From Limanda limanda (lineage: Eukaryota > Chordata > Actinopteri > Pleuronectiformes > Pleuronectidae), in the NCBI RefSeq assembly GCF_963576545.1, contig NW_026870535.1, positions 62,001 to 126,000 on the forward strand: a DNA stretch of 64,000 nucleotides. Reading direction: 5' to 3'. The notes under the pieces were generated by a model. The model was given only the letters and a program-made list of their open reading frames with translations. It was not told the origin of the DNA and ran no database searches. Position numbers and translations under genes: made by a program. Of this stretch, positions 1-10,870 are shown piece by piece. Numbering within the stretch: the stretch's first letter is position 1; each line of letters begins with the position of its first letter.

Positions 1-163
1 AAAAAAAGTTATTCAAGAATATCTCTTTCTCCTATGTGCTTTCATCCCTAACCCTAACCCTAACCCTTCCGAAAGTCGGAGAAGCTCAAGGATGGTACTG
101 ATCGATGCGCGCAACCCCATTTAGTGGGGGTAGAGCCTACTTGCAAGTCTCTCCGACCTTCAC
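1..163 (+). repeat. Type A monomer (163 bp), first copy
   Basis: This is the first of 279 full-length A units. In unit coordinates: 1-25 is an A7 tract followed by AT-rich sequence shared with B; 26-45 is a pyrimidine-rich stretch found only in A; 46-66 is (CCCTAA)3CCC; 68-80 is a small inverted repeat (TCCGA, 3-nt loop, TCGGA); 94-99 is GGTACC (KpnI); 101-106 is ATCGAT (ClaI); 106-111 is T followed by GCGCG, part of a CpG-dense run; 112-133 is an inverted repeat with 7-bp arms; 145-163 is shared with B. The unit has seven CpG sites. This copy has two linked variants, TACTG instead of TACCG near unit position 99 and GCAACCCC instead of GCTACCCC near 113. That pair marks A units that lie just before a B. 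Confidence 0.95.
46..66 (-). repeat. Telomere-type repeat block, four GGG tracts on the minus strand
   Basis: The + strand reads (CCCTAA)3CCC, so the minus strand has four GGG tracts separated by three TTA loops. Four tracts is the minimum for an intramolecular G-quadruplex, and this is the core arrangement of the well-studied human telomeric G4. The block sits at positions 46-66 of every full-length A unit, so about 278 such sites occur in the window, all on the same strand. Known exceptions are the 16 short A units (three tracts), the unit around 33,284 (C-to-T breaks one tract) and the unit at 43,846-44,007 (a lost C leaves one CC). Each block also holds two overlapping TTAGGGTTA sequences, the known recognition core of TRF-type Myb domains. 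Binding or folding in the cell is inference. Confidence 0.9.
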
Positions 164-318
164 AAAAAAAGTTATTCAAGAATATCTCCTCAGACTTGGG
201 GGAATTTCGTCGGTCGACCTCTTCCGAAGGTCGTACAAGCTCGGGGATGGTACCAATCGATCCGCAGGACCCAAATTAGTCCAGATGCAACCACTTTCCA
301 AGTCTCTCCGACCTTCAC
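164..318 (+). repeat. Type B monomer (155 bp), first copy; list of all B starts
   Basis: B shares its first 25 bp with A. Its last 98 bp align with A without gaps, 75 of 98 positions matching by my count. Between these lies a B-specific block of 32 bp with GGGGG and a SalI site (GTCGAC), in place of the 40-bp A block that holds the telomere repeat. B starts: 164,965,1283,1927,2245,3046,3847,4328,4797,5115,6073,6874,7355,7824,8142,8943,9744,10871,11189,11507,12314,12795,13602,14083,14401,15860,16342,17149,17956,18274,19081,19399,19717,20850,21657,22138,22939,23257,23575,24382,24863,25670,25988,26306,27113,27594,28401,28719,29526,30333,30651,30969,31776,32420,32901,33708,34352,35159,35477,35795,36602,36920,37890,38372,39179,40149,40631,41438,42245,43046,43528,44334,44815,45623,46105,46912,47556,48037,48844,49162,49969,50613,51420,51902,52709,53190,53997,54478,55448,55929,57062,57380,58187,58662,59632,60113,61246,61564,61882,62200,62681,63651. 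Confidence 0.95.
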
Positions 319-429
319 AAAAAAAGTTATTCAAGAATATCTCTTTCTCCTATGTGCTTTCATCCCTAACCCTAACCCTAACCCTTCCGAAAGTCGGAGA
401 AGCTCAAGGATGGTACCGATCGATGCGCG

Positions 430-451
430 CTACCCCATTTAGTGGGGGTAG
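430..451 (+). repeat. Inverted repeat within monomer A (7-bp arms, 8-nt loop)
   Basis: CTACCCC at 430-436 is the reverse complement of GGGGTAG at 445-451, with an 8-base spacer. This is the first copy with perfect arms and represents unit positions 112-133 of A. In A units that precede a B the left arm is usually CAACCCC, which breaks one pair. B has CCCAAATTAGTCC at the aligned place and lacks the arms. A cruciform or hairpin is possible, but nothing here shows it forms. Confidence 0.7.
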
Positions 452-644
452 AGCCTACTTGCAAGTCTCTCTGACCTTCACAAAAAAAGTTATTCAAGAA
501 TATCTCTTTCTCCTATGTGCTTTCATCCCTAACCCTAACCCTAACCCTTCCGAAAGTCGGAGAAGCTCAAGGATGGTACCGATCGATGCGCGCTACCCCA
601 TTTAGTGGGGGTAGAGCCTACTTGCAAGTCTCTCCGACCTTCAC

Positions 645-801
645 AAAAAAAGTTATTCAAGAATATCTCTTTCTCCTATGTGCTTTCATCCCTAACCCTA
701 ACCCTTCCGAAAGTCGGAGAAGCTCAAGGATGGTACCGATCGATGCGCGCTACCCCATTTAGTGGGGGTAGAGCCTACTTGCAAGTCTCTCCGACCTTCA
801 C
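645..801 (+). repeat. Short A monomer (157 bp, one CCCTAA lost); list of all 16
   Basis: This A unit has (CCCTAA)2CCC, so only three GGG tracts remain on the minus strand. The 16 short units are at 645-801, 2726-2882, 3527-3683, 4483-4639, 4640-4796, 5270-5426, 5753-5909, 6554-6710, 7510-7666, 7667-7823, 8623-8779, 9424-9580, 10551-10707, 22293-22449, 42726-42882 and 58505-58661. Thirteen of them lie in the first 10.7 kb. Several are copies of one another through HOR duplication: 2726 with 5753, 3527 with 6554 and 645, 4483 with 7510, and 4640 with 7667. Confidence 0.93.
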
Positions 802-2399
802 AAAAAAAGTTATTCAAGAATATCTCTTTCTCCTATGTGCTTTCATCCCTAACCCTAACCCTAACCCTTCCGAAAGTCGGAGAAGCTCAAGGATGGTACC
901 GATCGATGCGCGCTACCCCATTTAGTGGGGGTAGAGCCTACTTGCAAGTCTCTCCGACCTTCACAAAAAAAGTTATTCAAGAATATCTCCTCAGATTTGG
1001 GGGAATTTCGTCGGTCGACCTCTTCCGAAGGTTGTACAAGCTCGGGGATGGTACCAATCGATCCGCAGGACCCAAATTAGTCCAGATGCAACCACTTTCC
1101 AAGTCTCTCCGACCTTCACAAAAAAAGTTATTCAAGAATATCTCTTTCTCCTATGTGCTTTCATCCCTAACCCTAACCCTAACCCTTCCGAAAGTCGGAG
1201 AAGCTCAAGGATGGTACTGATCGATGCGCGCTACCCCATTTAGTGGGGGTAGAGCCTACTTGCAAGTCTCTCCGACCTTCACAAAAAAAGTTATTCAAGA
1301 ATATCTCCTCAGATTTGGGGGAATTTCGTCGGTCGACCTCTTCCGAAGGTTGTACAAGCTCGGGGATGGTACCAATCGATCCGCAGGACCCAAATTAGTC
1401 CAGATGCAACCACTTTCCAAGTCTCTCCGACCTTCACAAAAAAAGTTATTCAAGAATATCTCTTTCTCCTATGTGCTTTCATCCCTAACCCTAACCCTAA
1501 CCCTTCCGAAAGTCGGAGAAGCTCAAGGATGGTACCGATCGATGTGCGCTACCCCATTTAGTGGGGGTAGAGCCTACTTGAAAGTCTCTCCGACCTTCAC
1601 AAAAAAAGTTATTCAAGAATATCTCTTTCTCCTATGTGCTTTCATCCCTAACCCTAACCCTAACCCTTCCGAAAGTCGGAGAAGCTCAAGGATGGTACCG
1701 ATCGATGCGCGCTACCCCATTTAGTGGGGGTAGAGCCTACTTGCAAGTCTCTCCGACCTTCACAAAAAAAGTTATTCAAGAATATCTCTTTCTCCTATGT
1801 GCTTTCATCCCTAACCCTAACCCTAACCCTTCCGAAAGTCGGAGAAGCTCAAGGATGTTACTGATCGATGCGCGCAACCCCATTTAGTGGGGGTAGAGCC
1901 TACTTGCAAGTCTCTCCGACCTTCACAAAAAAAGTTATTCAAGAATATCTCCTCAGATTTGGGGGAATTTCGTCGGTCGACCTCTTCCGAAGGTCGTACA
2001 AGCTCGGGGATGGTACCAATCGATCCGCAGGACCCAATCTAGTCCAGATGCAACCACTTTTCAAGTCTCTCCGACCTTCACAAAAAAAGTTATTCAAGAA
2101 TATCTCTTTCTCCTATGTGCTTTCATCCCTAACCCTAACCCTAACCCTTCCGAAAGTCGGAGAAGCTCAAGGATGGTACCGATCGATGCGCGCTACCCCA
2201 TTTAGTGGGGGTAGAGCCTACTTGCAAGTCTCTCCGACCTTCACAAAAAAAGTTATTCAAGAATATCTCCTCAGATTTGGGGGAATTTCGTCGGTCGACC
2301 TCTTCCGAAGGTCGTACAAGCTCGGGGATGGTACCAATCGATCCGCAGGACCCAAATTAGTCCAGATGCAACCACTTTCCAAGTCTCTCCGACCTTCAC

Positions 2400-5300
2400 A
2401 AAAAAAGTTATTCAAGAATATCTCTTTCTCCTATGTGCTTTCATCCCTAACCCTAACCCTAACCCTTCCGAAAGTCGGAGAAGCTCAAGGATGGTACCGA
2501 TCGATGCGCGCTACCCCATTTAGTGGGGGTAGAGCCTACTTGCAAGTCTCTCCGACCTTCACAAAAAAAGTTATTCAAGAATATCTCTTTCTCCTATGTG
2601 CTTTCATCCCTAACCCTAACCCTAACCCTTCCGAAAGTCGGAGAAGCTCAAGGATGGTACCGATCGATGCGCGCTACCCCATTTAGTGGGGGTAGAGCCT
2701 ACTTGCAAGTCTCTCCGACCTTCACAAAAAAAGTTATTCAAGAATATCTCTTTCTCCTATGTGCTTTCATCCCTAACCCTAACCCTTCCGAAAGTCGGAG
2801 AAGCTCAAAGATGGTACTGATCGATGCGCGCTACCCTATTTAGTGGGGGTAGAGCCTACTTGCAAGTCTCTCCGACCTTCACAAAAAAAGTTATTCAAGA
2901 ATATCTCTTTCTCCTATGTGCTTTCATCCCTAACCCTAACCCTAACCCTTCCGAAAGTCGGAGAAGCTCAAGGATGGTACTGATCGATGCGCGCAACCCC
3001 ATTTAGTGGGGGTAGAGCCTACTTGCAAGTCTCTCCGACCTTCACAAAAAAAGTTATTCAAGAATATCTCCTCAGACTTGGGGGAATTTCGTCGGTCGAC
3101 CTCTTCCGAAGGTCGTACAAGCTCGGGGATGGTACCAATCGATCCGCAGGACCCAAATTAGTCCAGATGCAACCACTTTCCAAGTCTCTCCGACCTTCAC
3201 AAAAAAAGTTATTCAAGAATATCTCTTTCTCCTATGTGCTTTCATCCCTAACCCTAACCCTAACCCTTCCGAAAGTCGGAGAAGCTCAAGGATGGTACCG
3301 ATCGATGCGCGCTACCCCATTTAGTGGGGGTAGAGCCTACTTGCAAGTCTCTCTGACCTTCACAAAAAAAGTTATTCAAGAATATCTCTTTCTCCTATGT
3401 GCTTTCATCCCTAACCCTAACCCTAACCCTTCCGAAAGTCGGAGAAGCTCAAGGATGGTACCGATCGATGCGCGCTACCCCATTTAGTGGGGGTAGAGCC
3501 TACTTGCAAGTCTCTCCGACCTTCACAAAAAAAGTTATTCAAGAATATCTCTTTCTCCTATGTGCTTTCATCCCTAACCCTAACCCTTCCGAAAGTCGGA
3601 GAAGCTCAAGGATGGTACCGATCGATGCGCGCTACCCCATTTAGTGGGGGTAGAGCCTACTTGCAAGTCTCTCCGACCTTCACAAAAAAAGTTATTCAAG
3701 AATATCTCTTTCTCCTATGTGCTTTCATCCCTAACCCTAACCCTAACCCTTCCGAAAGTCGGAGAAGCTCAAGGATGGTACCGATCGATGCGCGCTACCC
3801 CATTTAGTGGGGGTAGAGCCTACTTGCAAGTCTCTCCGACCTTCACAAAAAAAGTTATTCAAGAATATCTCCTCAGATTTGGGGGAATTTCGTCGGTCGA
3901 CCTCTTCCGAAGGTTGTACAAGCTCGGGGATGGTACCAATCGATCCGCAGGACCCAAATTAGTCCAGATGCAACCACTTTCCAAGTCTCTCCGACCTTCA
4001 CAAAAAAAGTTATTCAAGAATATCTCTTTCTCCTATGTGCTTTCATCCCTAACCCTAACCCTAACCCTTCCGAAAGTCGGAGAAGCTCAAGGATGGTACC
4101 GATCGATGCGCGCTACCCCATTTAGTGGGGGTAGAGCCTACTTGCAAGTCTCTCCGACCTTCACAAAAAAAGTTATTCAAGAATATCTCTTTCTCCTATG
4201 TGCTTTCATCCCTAACCCTAACCCTAACCCTTCCGAAAGTCGGAGAAGCTCAAGGATGGTACTGATCGATGCGCGCAACCCCATTTAGTGGGGGTAGAGC
4301 CTACTTGCAAGTCTCTCCGACCTTCACAAAAAAAGTTATTCAAGAATATTTCCTCAGATTTGGGGGAATTTCGTCGGTCGACCTCTTCCGAAGGTCGTAC
4401 AAGCTCGGGGATGTTACCAATCGATCCGCAGGACCCAAATTAGTCCAGATGCAACCACTTTCCAAGTCTCTCCGACCTTCACAAAAAAAGTTATTCAAGA
4501 ATATCTCTTTCTCCTATGTGCTTTCATCCCTAACCCTAACCCTTCCGAAAGTCGGAGAAGCTCAAGGATGGTACCGATCGATGCGCGCTACCCAATTTAG
4601 TGGGGGTAGAGCCTACTTGCAAGTCTCTCCGACCTTCACAAAAAAAGTTATTCAAGAATATCTCTTTCTCCTATGTGCTTTCATCCCTAACCCTAACCCT
4701 TCCGAAAGTCGGAGAAGCTCAAGGATGGTACCGATCGATGCGCGCAACCCCATTTAGTGGGGGTAGAGCCTACTTGCAAGTCTCTCCGACCTTCACAAAA
4801 AAAGTTATTCAAGAATATCTCCTCAGATTTGGGGGAATTTCGTCGGTCGACCTCTTCCGAAGGTCGTACAAGCTCGGGGATGGTACCAATCGATCCGCAG
4901 GACCCAAATTAGTCCAGATGCAACCACTTTCCAAGTCTCTCCGACCTTCACAAAAAAAGTTATTCAAGAATATCTCTTTCTCCTATGTGCTTTCGTCCCT
5001 AACCCTAACCCTAACCCTTCCGAAAGTCGGAGAAGCTCAAGGATGGTACCGATCGATGCGCGCTACCCCATTTAGTGGGGGTAGAGCCTACTTGCAAGTC
5101 TCTCCGACCTTCACAAAAAAAGTTATTCAAGAATATCTCCTCAGATTTGGGGGAATTTCGTCGGTCGACCTCTTCCGAAGGTCGTACAAGCTCGGGGATG
5201 GTACCAATCGATCCGCAGGACCCAAATTAGTCCAGATGCAACCACTTTCCAAGTCTCTCCGACCTTCACAAAAAAAGTTATTCAAGAATATCTCTTTCTC

Positions 5301-5426
5301 CTATGTGCTTTCATCCCTAACCCTAACCCTTCCGAAAGTCGGAGAAGCTCAAGGATGGTACCGATCGATGCGCGCTACCCCATTTAGTGGGGGTAGAGCC
5401 TACTTGCAAGTCTCTCCGACCTTCAC
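2400..5426 (+). repeat. 19-unit HOR, copy 1 (3,027 bp)
   Basis: The copy holds 14 A (five of them short) and 5 B units. It shares a series of private variants with the next copy at a constant offset of 3,027 bp: CAAAGATGGTACTG near 2806, ACCCTATTT near 2834, ACTTGGG near 3074, CTCTCTGACC near 3349, GGTTGTAC near 3912, ATATTTCC near 4346, GATGTTACC near 4410, ACCCAATTT near 4591 and TTCGTCCC near 4992. Placing both ends at unit starts is a convention; the true breakpoint could lie anywhere in the shared flank. Confidence 0.88.
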
Positions 5427-8400
5427 AAAAAAAGTTATTCAAGAATATCTCTTTCTCCTATGTGCTTTCATCCCTAACCCTAACCCTAACCCTTCCGAAA
5501 GTCGGAGAAGCTCAAGGATGGTACCGATCGATGCGCGCTACCCCATTTAGTGGGGGTAGAGCCTACTTGCAAGTCTCTCCGACCTTCACAAAAAAAGTTA
5601 TTCAAGAATATCTCTTTCTCCTATGTGCTTTCATCCCTAACCCTAACCCTAACCCTTCCGAAAGTCGGAGAAGCTCAAGGATGGTACCGATCGATGCGCG
5701 CTACCCCATTTAGTGGGGGTAGAGCCTACTTGCAAGTCTCTCCGACCTTCACAAAAAAAGTTATTCAAGAATATCTCTTTCTCCTATGTGCTTTCATCCC
5801 TAACCCTAACCCTTCCGAAAGTCGGAGAAGCTCAAAGATGGTACTGATCGATGCGCGCTACCCTATTTAGTGGGGGTAGAGCCTACTTGCAAGTCTCTCC
5901 GACCTTCACAAAAAAAGTTATTCAAGAATATCTCTTTCTCCTATGTGCTTTCATCCCTAACCCTAACCCTAACCCTTCCGAAAGTCGGAGAAGCTCAAGG
6001 ATGGTACTGATCGATGCGCGCAACCCCATTTAGTGGGGGTAGAGCCTACTTGCAAGTCTCTCCGACCTTCACAAAAAAAGTTATTCAAGAATATCTCCTC
6101 AGACTTGGGGGAATTTCGTCGGTCGACCTCTTCCGAAGGTCGTACAAGCTCGGGGATGGTACCAATCGATCCGCAGGACCCAAATTAGTCCAGATGCAAC
6201 CACTTTCCAAGTCTCTCCGACCTTCACAAAAAAAGTTATTCAAGAATATCTCTTTCTCCTATGTGCTTTCATCCCTAACCCTAACCCTAACCCTTCCGAA
6301 AGTCGGAGAAGCTCAAGGATGGTACCGATCGATGCGCGCTACCCCATTTAGTGGGGGTAGAGCCTACTTGCAAGTCTCTCTGACCTTCACAAAAAAAGTT
6401 ATTCAAGAATATCTCTTTCTCCTATGTGCTTTCATCCCTAACCCTAACCCTAACCCTTCCGAAAGTCGGAGAAGCTCAAGGATGGTACCGATCGATGCGC
6501 GCTACCCCATTTAGTGGGGGTAGAGCCTACTTGCAAGTCTCTCCGACCTTCACAAAAAAAGTTATTCAAGAATATCTCTTTCTCCTATGTGCTTTCATCC
6601 CTAACCCTAACCCTTCCGAAAGTCGGAGAAGCTCAAGGATGGTACCGATCGATGCGCGCTACCCCATTTAGTGGGGGTAGAGCCTACTTGCAAGTCTCTC
6701 CGACCTTCACAAAAAAAGTTATTCAAGAATATCTCTTTCTCCTATGTGCTTTCATCCCTAACCCTAACCCTAACCCTTCCGAAAGTCGGAGAAGCTCAAG
6801 GATGGTACCGATCGATGCGCGCTACCCCATTTAGTGGGGGTAGAGCCTACTTGCAAGTCTCTCCGACCTTCACAAAAAAAGTTATTCAAGAATATCTCCT
6901 CAGATTTGGGGGAATTTCGTCGGTCGACCTCTTCCGAAGGTTGTACAAGCTCGGGGATGGTACCAATCGATCCGCAGGACCCAAATTAGTCCAGATGCAA
7001 CCACTTTCCAAGTCTCTCCGACCTTCACAAAAAAAGTTATTCAAGAATATCTCTTTCTCCTATGTGCTTTCATCCCTAACCCTAACCCTAACCCTTCCGA
7101 AAGTCGGAGAAGCTCAAGGATGGTACCGATCGATGCGCGCTACCCCATTTAGTGGGGGTAGAGCCTACTTGCAAGTCTCTCCGACCTTCACAAAAAAAGT
7201 TATTCAAGAATATCTCTTTCTCCTATGTGCTTTCATCCCTAACCCTAACCCTAACCCTTCCGAAAGTCGGAGAAGCTCAAGGATGGTACTGATCGATGCG
7301 CGCAACCCCATTTAGTGGGGGTAGAGCCTACTTGCAAGTCTCTCCGACCTTCACAAAAAAAGTTATTCAAGAATATTTCCTCAGATTTGGGGGAATTTCG
7401 TCGGTCGACCTCTTCCGAAGGTCGTACAAGCTCGGGGATGTTACCAATCGATCCGCAGGACCCAAATTAGTCCAGATGCAACCACTTTCCAAGTCTCTCC
7501 GACCTTCACAAAAAAAGTTATTCAAGAATATCTCTTTCTCCTATGTGCTTTCATCCCTAACCCTAACCCTTCCGAAAGTCGGAGAAGCTCAAGGATGGTA
7601 CCGATCGATGCGCGCTACCCAATTTAGTGGGGGTAGAGCCTACTTGCAAGTCTCTCCGACCTTCACAAAAAAAGTTATTCAAGAATATCTCTTTCTCCTA
7701 TGTGCTTTCATCCCTAACCCTAACCCTTCCGAAAGTCGGAGAAGCTCAAGGATGGTACCGATCGATGCGCGCAACCCCATTTAGTGGGGGTAGAGCCTAC
7801 TTGCAAGTCTCTCCGACCTTCACAAAAAAAGTTATTCAAGAATATCTCCTCAGATTTGGGGGAATTTCGTCGGTCGACCTCTTCCGAAGGTCGTACAAGC
7901 TCGGGGATGGTACCAATCGATCCGCAGGACCCAAATTAGTCCAGATGCAACCACTTTCCAAGTCTCTCCGACCTTCACAAAAAAAGTTATTCAAGAATAT
8001 GTCTTTCTCCTATGTGCTTTCGTCCCTAACCCTAACCCTAACCCTTCCGAAAGTCGGAGAAGCTCAAGGATGGTACCGATCGATGCGCGCTACCCCATTT
8101 AGTGGGGGTAGAGCCTACTTGCAAGTCTCTCCGACCTTCACAAAAAAAGTTATTCAAGAATATCTCCTCAGATTTGGGGGAATTTCGTCGGTCGACCTCT
8201 TCCGAAGGTCGTACAAGCTCGGGGATGGTACCAATCGATCCGCAGGACCCAAATTAGTCCAGATGCAACCACTTTCCAAGTCTCTCCGACCTTCACAAAA
8301 AAAGTTATTCAAGAATATCTCTTTCTCCTATGTGCTTTCATCCCTAACCCTAACCCTAACCCTTCCGAAAGTCGGAGAAGCTCAAGGATGGTACCGATCG

Positions 8401-8459
8401 ATGCGCGCTACCCCATTTAGTGGGGGTAGAGCCTACTTGCAAGTCTCTCCGACCTTCAC
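5427..8459 (+). repeat. 19-unit HOR, copy 2 (3,033 bp)
   Basis: This repeats the preceding 3,027 bp in direct tandem. The differences I could see are G at 8001 where copy 1 has C at 4974 (TATGTC against TATCTC), and one extra CCCTAA near 8340 that restores a full A unit. So few differences over 3 kb point to a recent duplication, or to recent homogenisation by unequal exchange or gene conversion. Confidence 0.88.
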
Positions 8460-9898
8460 AAAAAAAGTTATTCAAGAATATCTCTTTCTCCTATGTGCTT
8501 TCATCCCTAACCCTAACCCTAACCCTTCCGAAAGTCGGAGAAGCTCAAGGATGGTACCGATCGATGCGCGCTACCCCATTTAGTGGGGGTAGAGCCTACT
8601 TGCAAGTCTCTCCGACCTTCACAAAAAAAGTTATTCAAGAATATCTCTTTCTCCTATGTGCTTTCATCCCTAACCCTAACCCTTCCGAAAGTCGGAGAAG
8701 CTCAAGGATGGTACCGATCGATGCGCGCTACCCCATTTAGTGGGGGTAGAGCCTACTTGCAAGTCTCTCCGACCTTCACAAAAAAAGTTATTCAAGAATA
8801 TCTCTTTCTCCTATGTGCTTTCATCCCTAACCCTAACCCTAACCCTTCCGAAAGTCGGAGAAGCTCAAGGATGGTACTGATCGATGCGCGCAACCCCATT
8901 TAGTGGGGGTAGAGCCTACTTGCAAGTCTCTCCGACCTTCACAAAAAAAGTTATTCAAGAATATCTCCTCAGATTTGGGGGAATTTCGTCGGTCGACCTC
9001 TTCCGAAGGTCGTACAAGCTCGGGGATGGTACCAATCGATCCGCAGGACCCAAATTAGTCCAGATGCAACCACTTTCCAAGTCTCTCCGACCTTCACAAA
9101 AAAAGTTATTCAAGAATATCTCTTTCTCCTATGTGCTTTCATCCCTAACCCTAACCCTAACCCTTCCGAAAGTCGGAGAAGCTCAAGGATGGTACCGATC
9201 GATGCGCGCTACCCCATTTAGTGGGGGTAGAGCCTACTTGCAAGTCTCTCCGACCTTCACAAAAAAGGTTATTCAAGAATATCTCTTTCTCCTATGTGCT
9301 TTCATCCCTAACCCTAACCCTAACCCTTCCGAAAGTCGGAGAAGCTCAAGGATGGTACCGATCGATGCGCGCTACCCCATTTAGTGGGAGTAGAGCCTAC
9401 TTGCAAGTCTCTCCGACCTTCACAAAAAAAGTTATTCAAGAATATCTCTTTCTCCTATGTGCTTTCATCCCTAACCCTAACCCTTCCGAAAGTCGGAGAA
9501 GCTCAAGGATGGTACCGATCGATGCGCGCTACCCCATTTAGTGGGGGTAGAGCCTACTTGCAAGTCTCTCCGACCTTCACAAAAAAAGTTATTCAAGAAT
9601 ATCTCTTTCTCCTATGTGCTTTCATCCCTAACCCTAACCCTAACCCTTCCGAAAGTCGGAGAAGCTCAAGGATGGTACTGATCGATGCGCGCAACCCCAT
9701 TTAGTGGGGGTAGAGCCTACTTGCAAGTCTCTCCGACCTTCACAAAAAAAGTTATTCAAGAATATCTCCTCAGACTTGGGGGAATTTCGTCGGTCGACCT
9801 CTTCCGAAGGTCGTACAAGCTCGGGGATGGTACCAATCGATCCGCAGGACCCAAATTAGTCCAGATGCAACCACTTTCCAAGTCTCTCCGACCTTCAC
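8297..9898 (+). repeat. 5-unit repeat (801 bp) in two copies
   Basis: Copies 8297-9097 and 9098-9898 each run A, A, short A, A, B. The second has its own changes: AAAAAAGG at 9261-9268 instead of AAAAAAAG, and GGGAGTAG near 9387. The first of its units overlaps the end of the 19-unit HOR copy, so one repeat is nested against the other. A six-unit A run (9899-10870, with a short A at 10551) follows. Confidence 0.8.
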
Positions 9899-10870
9899 AA
9901 AAAAAGTTATTCAAGAATATCTCTTTCTCCTATGTGCTTTCATCCCTAACCCTAACCCTAACCCTTCCGAAAGTCGGAGAAGCTCAAGGATGGTACCGAT
10001 CGATGCGCGCTACCCCATTTAGTGGGGGTAGAGCCTACTTGCAAGTCTCTCCGACCTTCACAAAAAAAGTTATTCAAGAATATCTCTTTCTCCTATGTGC
10101 TTTCATCCCTAACCCTAACCCTAACCCTTCCGAAAGTCGGAGAAGCTCAAGGATGGTACCGATCGATGCGCGCTACCCCATTTAGTGGGGGTAAAGCCTA
10201 CTTGCAAGTCTCTCCGACCTTCACAAAAAAAGTTATTCAAGAATATCTCTTTCTCCTATGTGCTTTCATCCCTAACCCTAACCCTAACCCTTCCGAAAGT
10301 CGGAGAAGCTCAAGGATGGTACCGATCGATGCGCGCTACCCCATTTAGTGGGGGTAGAGCCTACTTGCAAGTCTCTCCGACCTTCACAAAAAAAGTTATT
10401 CAAGAATATCTCTTTCTCCTATGTGCTTTCATCCCTAACCCTAACCCTAACCCTTCCGAAAGTCGGAGAAGCTCAAGGATGGTACCGATCGATGCGCGCT
10501 ACCCCATTTAGTGGGGGTAGAGCCTATTTGCAAGTCTCTCCGACCTTCACAAAAAAAGTTATTCAAGAATATCTCTTTCTCCTATGTGCTTTCATCCCTA
10601 ACCCTAACCCTTCCGAAAGTCGGAGAAGCTCAAGGATGGTACCGATCGATGCGCGCTACCCCATTTAGTGGGGGTAGAGCCTACTTGCAAGTCTCTCCGA
10701 CCTTCACAAAAAAAGTTATTCAAGAATATCTCTTTCTCCTATGTGCTTTCATCCCTAACCCTAACCCTAACCCTTCCGAAAGTCGGAGAAGCTCAAGGAT
10801 GGTACTGATCGATGTGCGCAACCCCATTTAGTGGGGGTAGAGCCTACTTGCAAGTCTCTCCGACCTTCAC

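Larger units (their letters stand above)
1..2399 (+). repeat. Partial left copy of the 19-unit HOR, then mixed units
   Basis: Units run A, B, A4, B, A, B, A3, B, A, B. Positions 1-1282 match 2883-4164 at an offset of 2,882 bp. Shared private variants include ACTTGGG in the first B, CTCTCTGACC near 472 and GGTTGTAC near 1033. The one difference I saw is T at 1218 against C at 4100. From 1283 the two diverge, with a B here and an A at 4165, which fits a recombination junction at a unit boundary. Confidence 0.85.

Noticed and set aside
46..66. True chromosome end or a telomere tract
   Set aside because: Telomere blocks are only three and a half repeats long and lie inside a longer monomer. No extended TTAGGG tract is in the window.
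1..163. Tandem array of an LTR, helitron or other mobile element
   Set aside because: Monomers have no terminal repeats, target-site duplications, transposase, integrase or reverse-transcriptase coding sequence.
430..451. Intrinsic transcription terminator formed by the inverted repeat
   Set aside because: No T tract follows the hairpin and the context is eukaryotic satellite. The A7 tract lies about 30 bp downstream and is shared with B, which lacks the hairpin.
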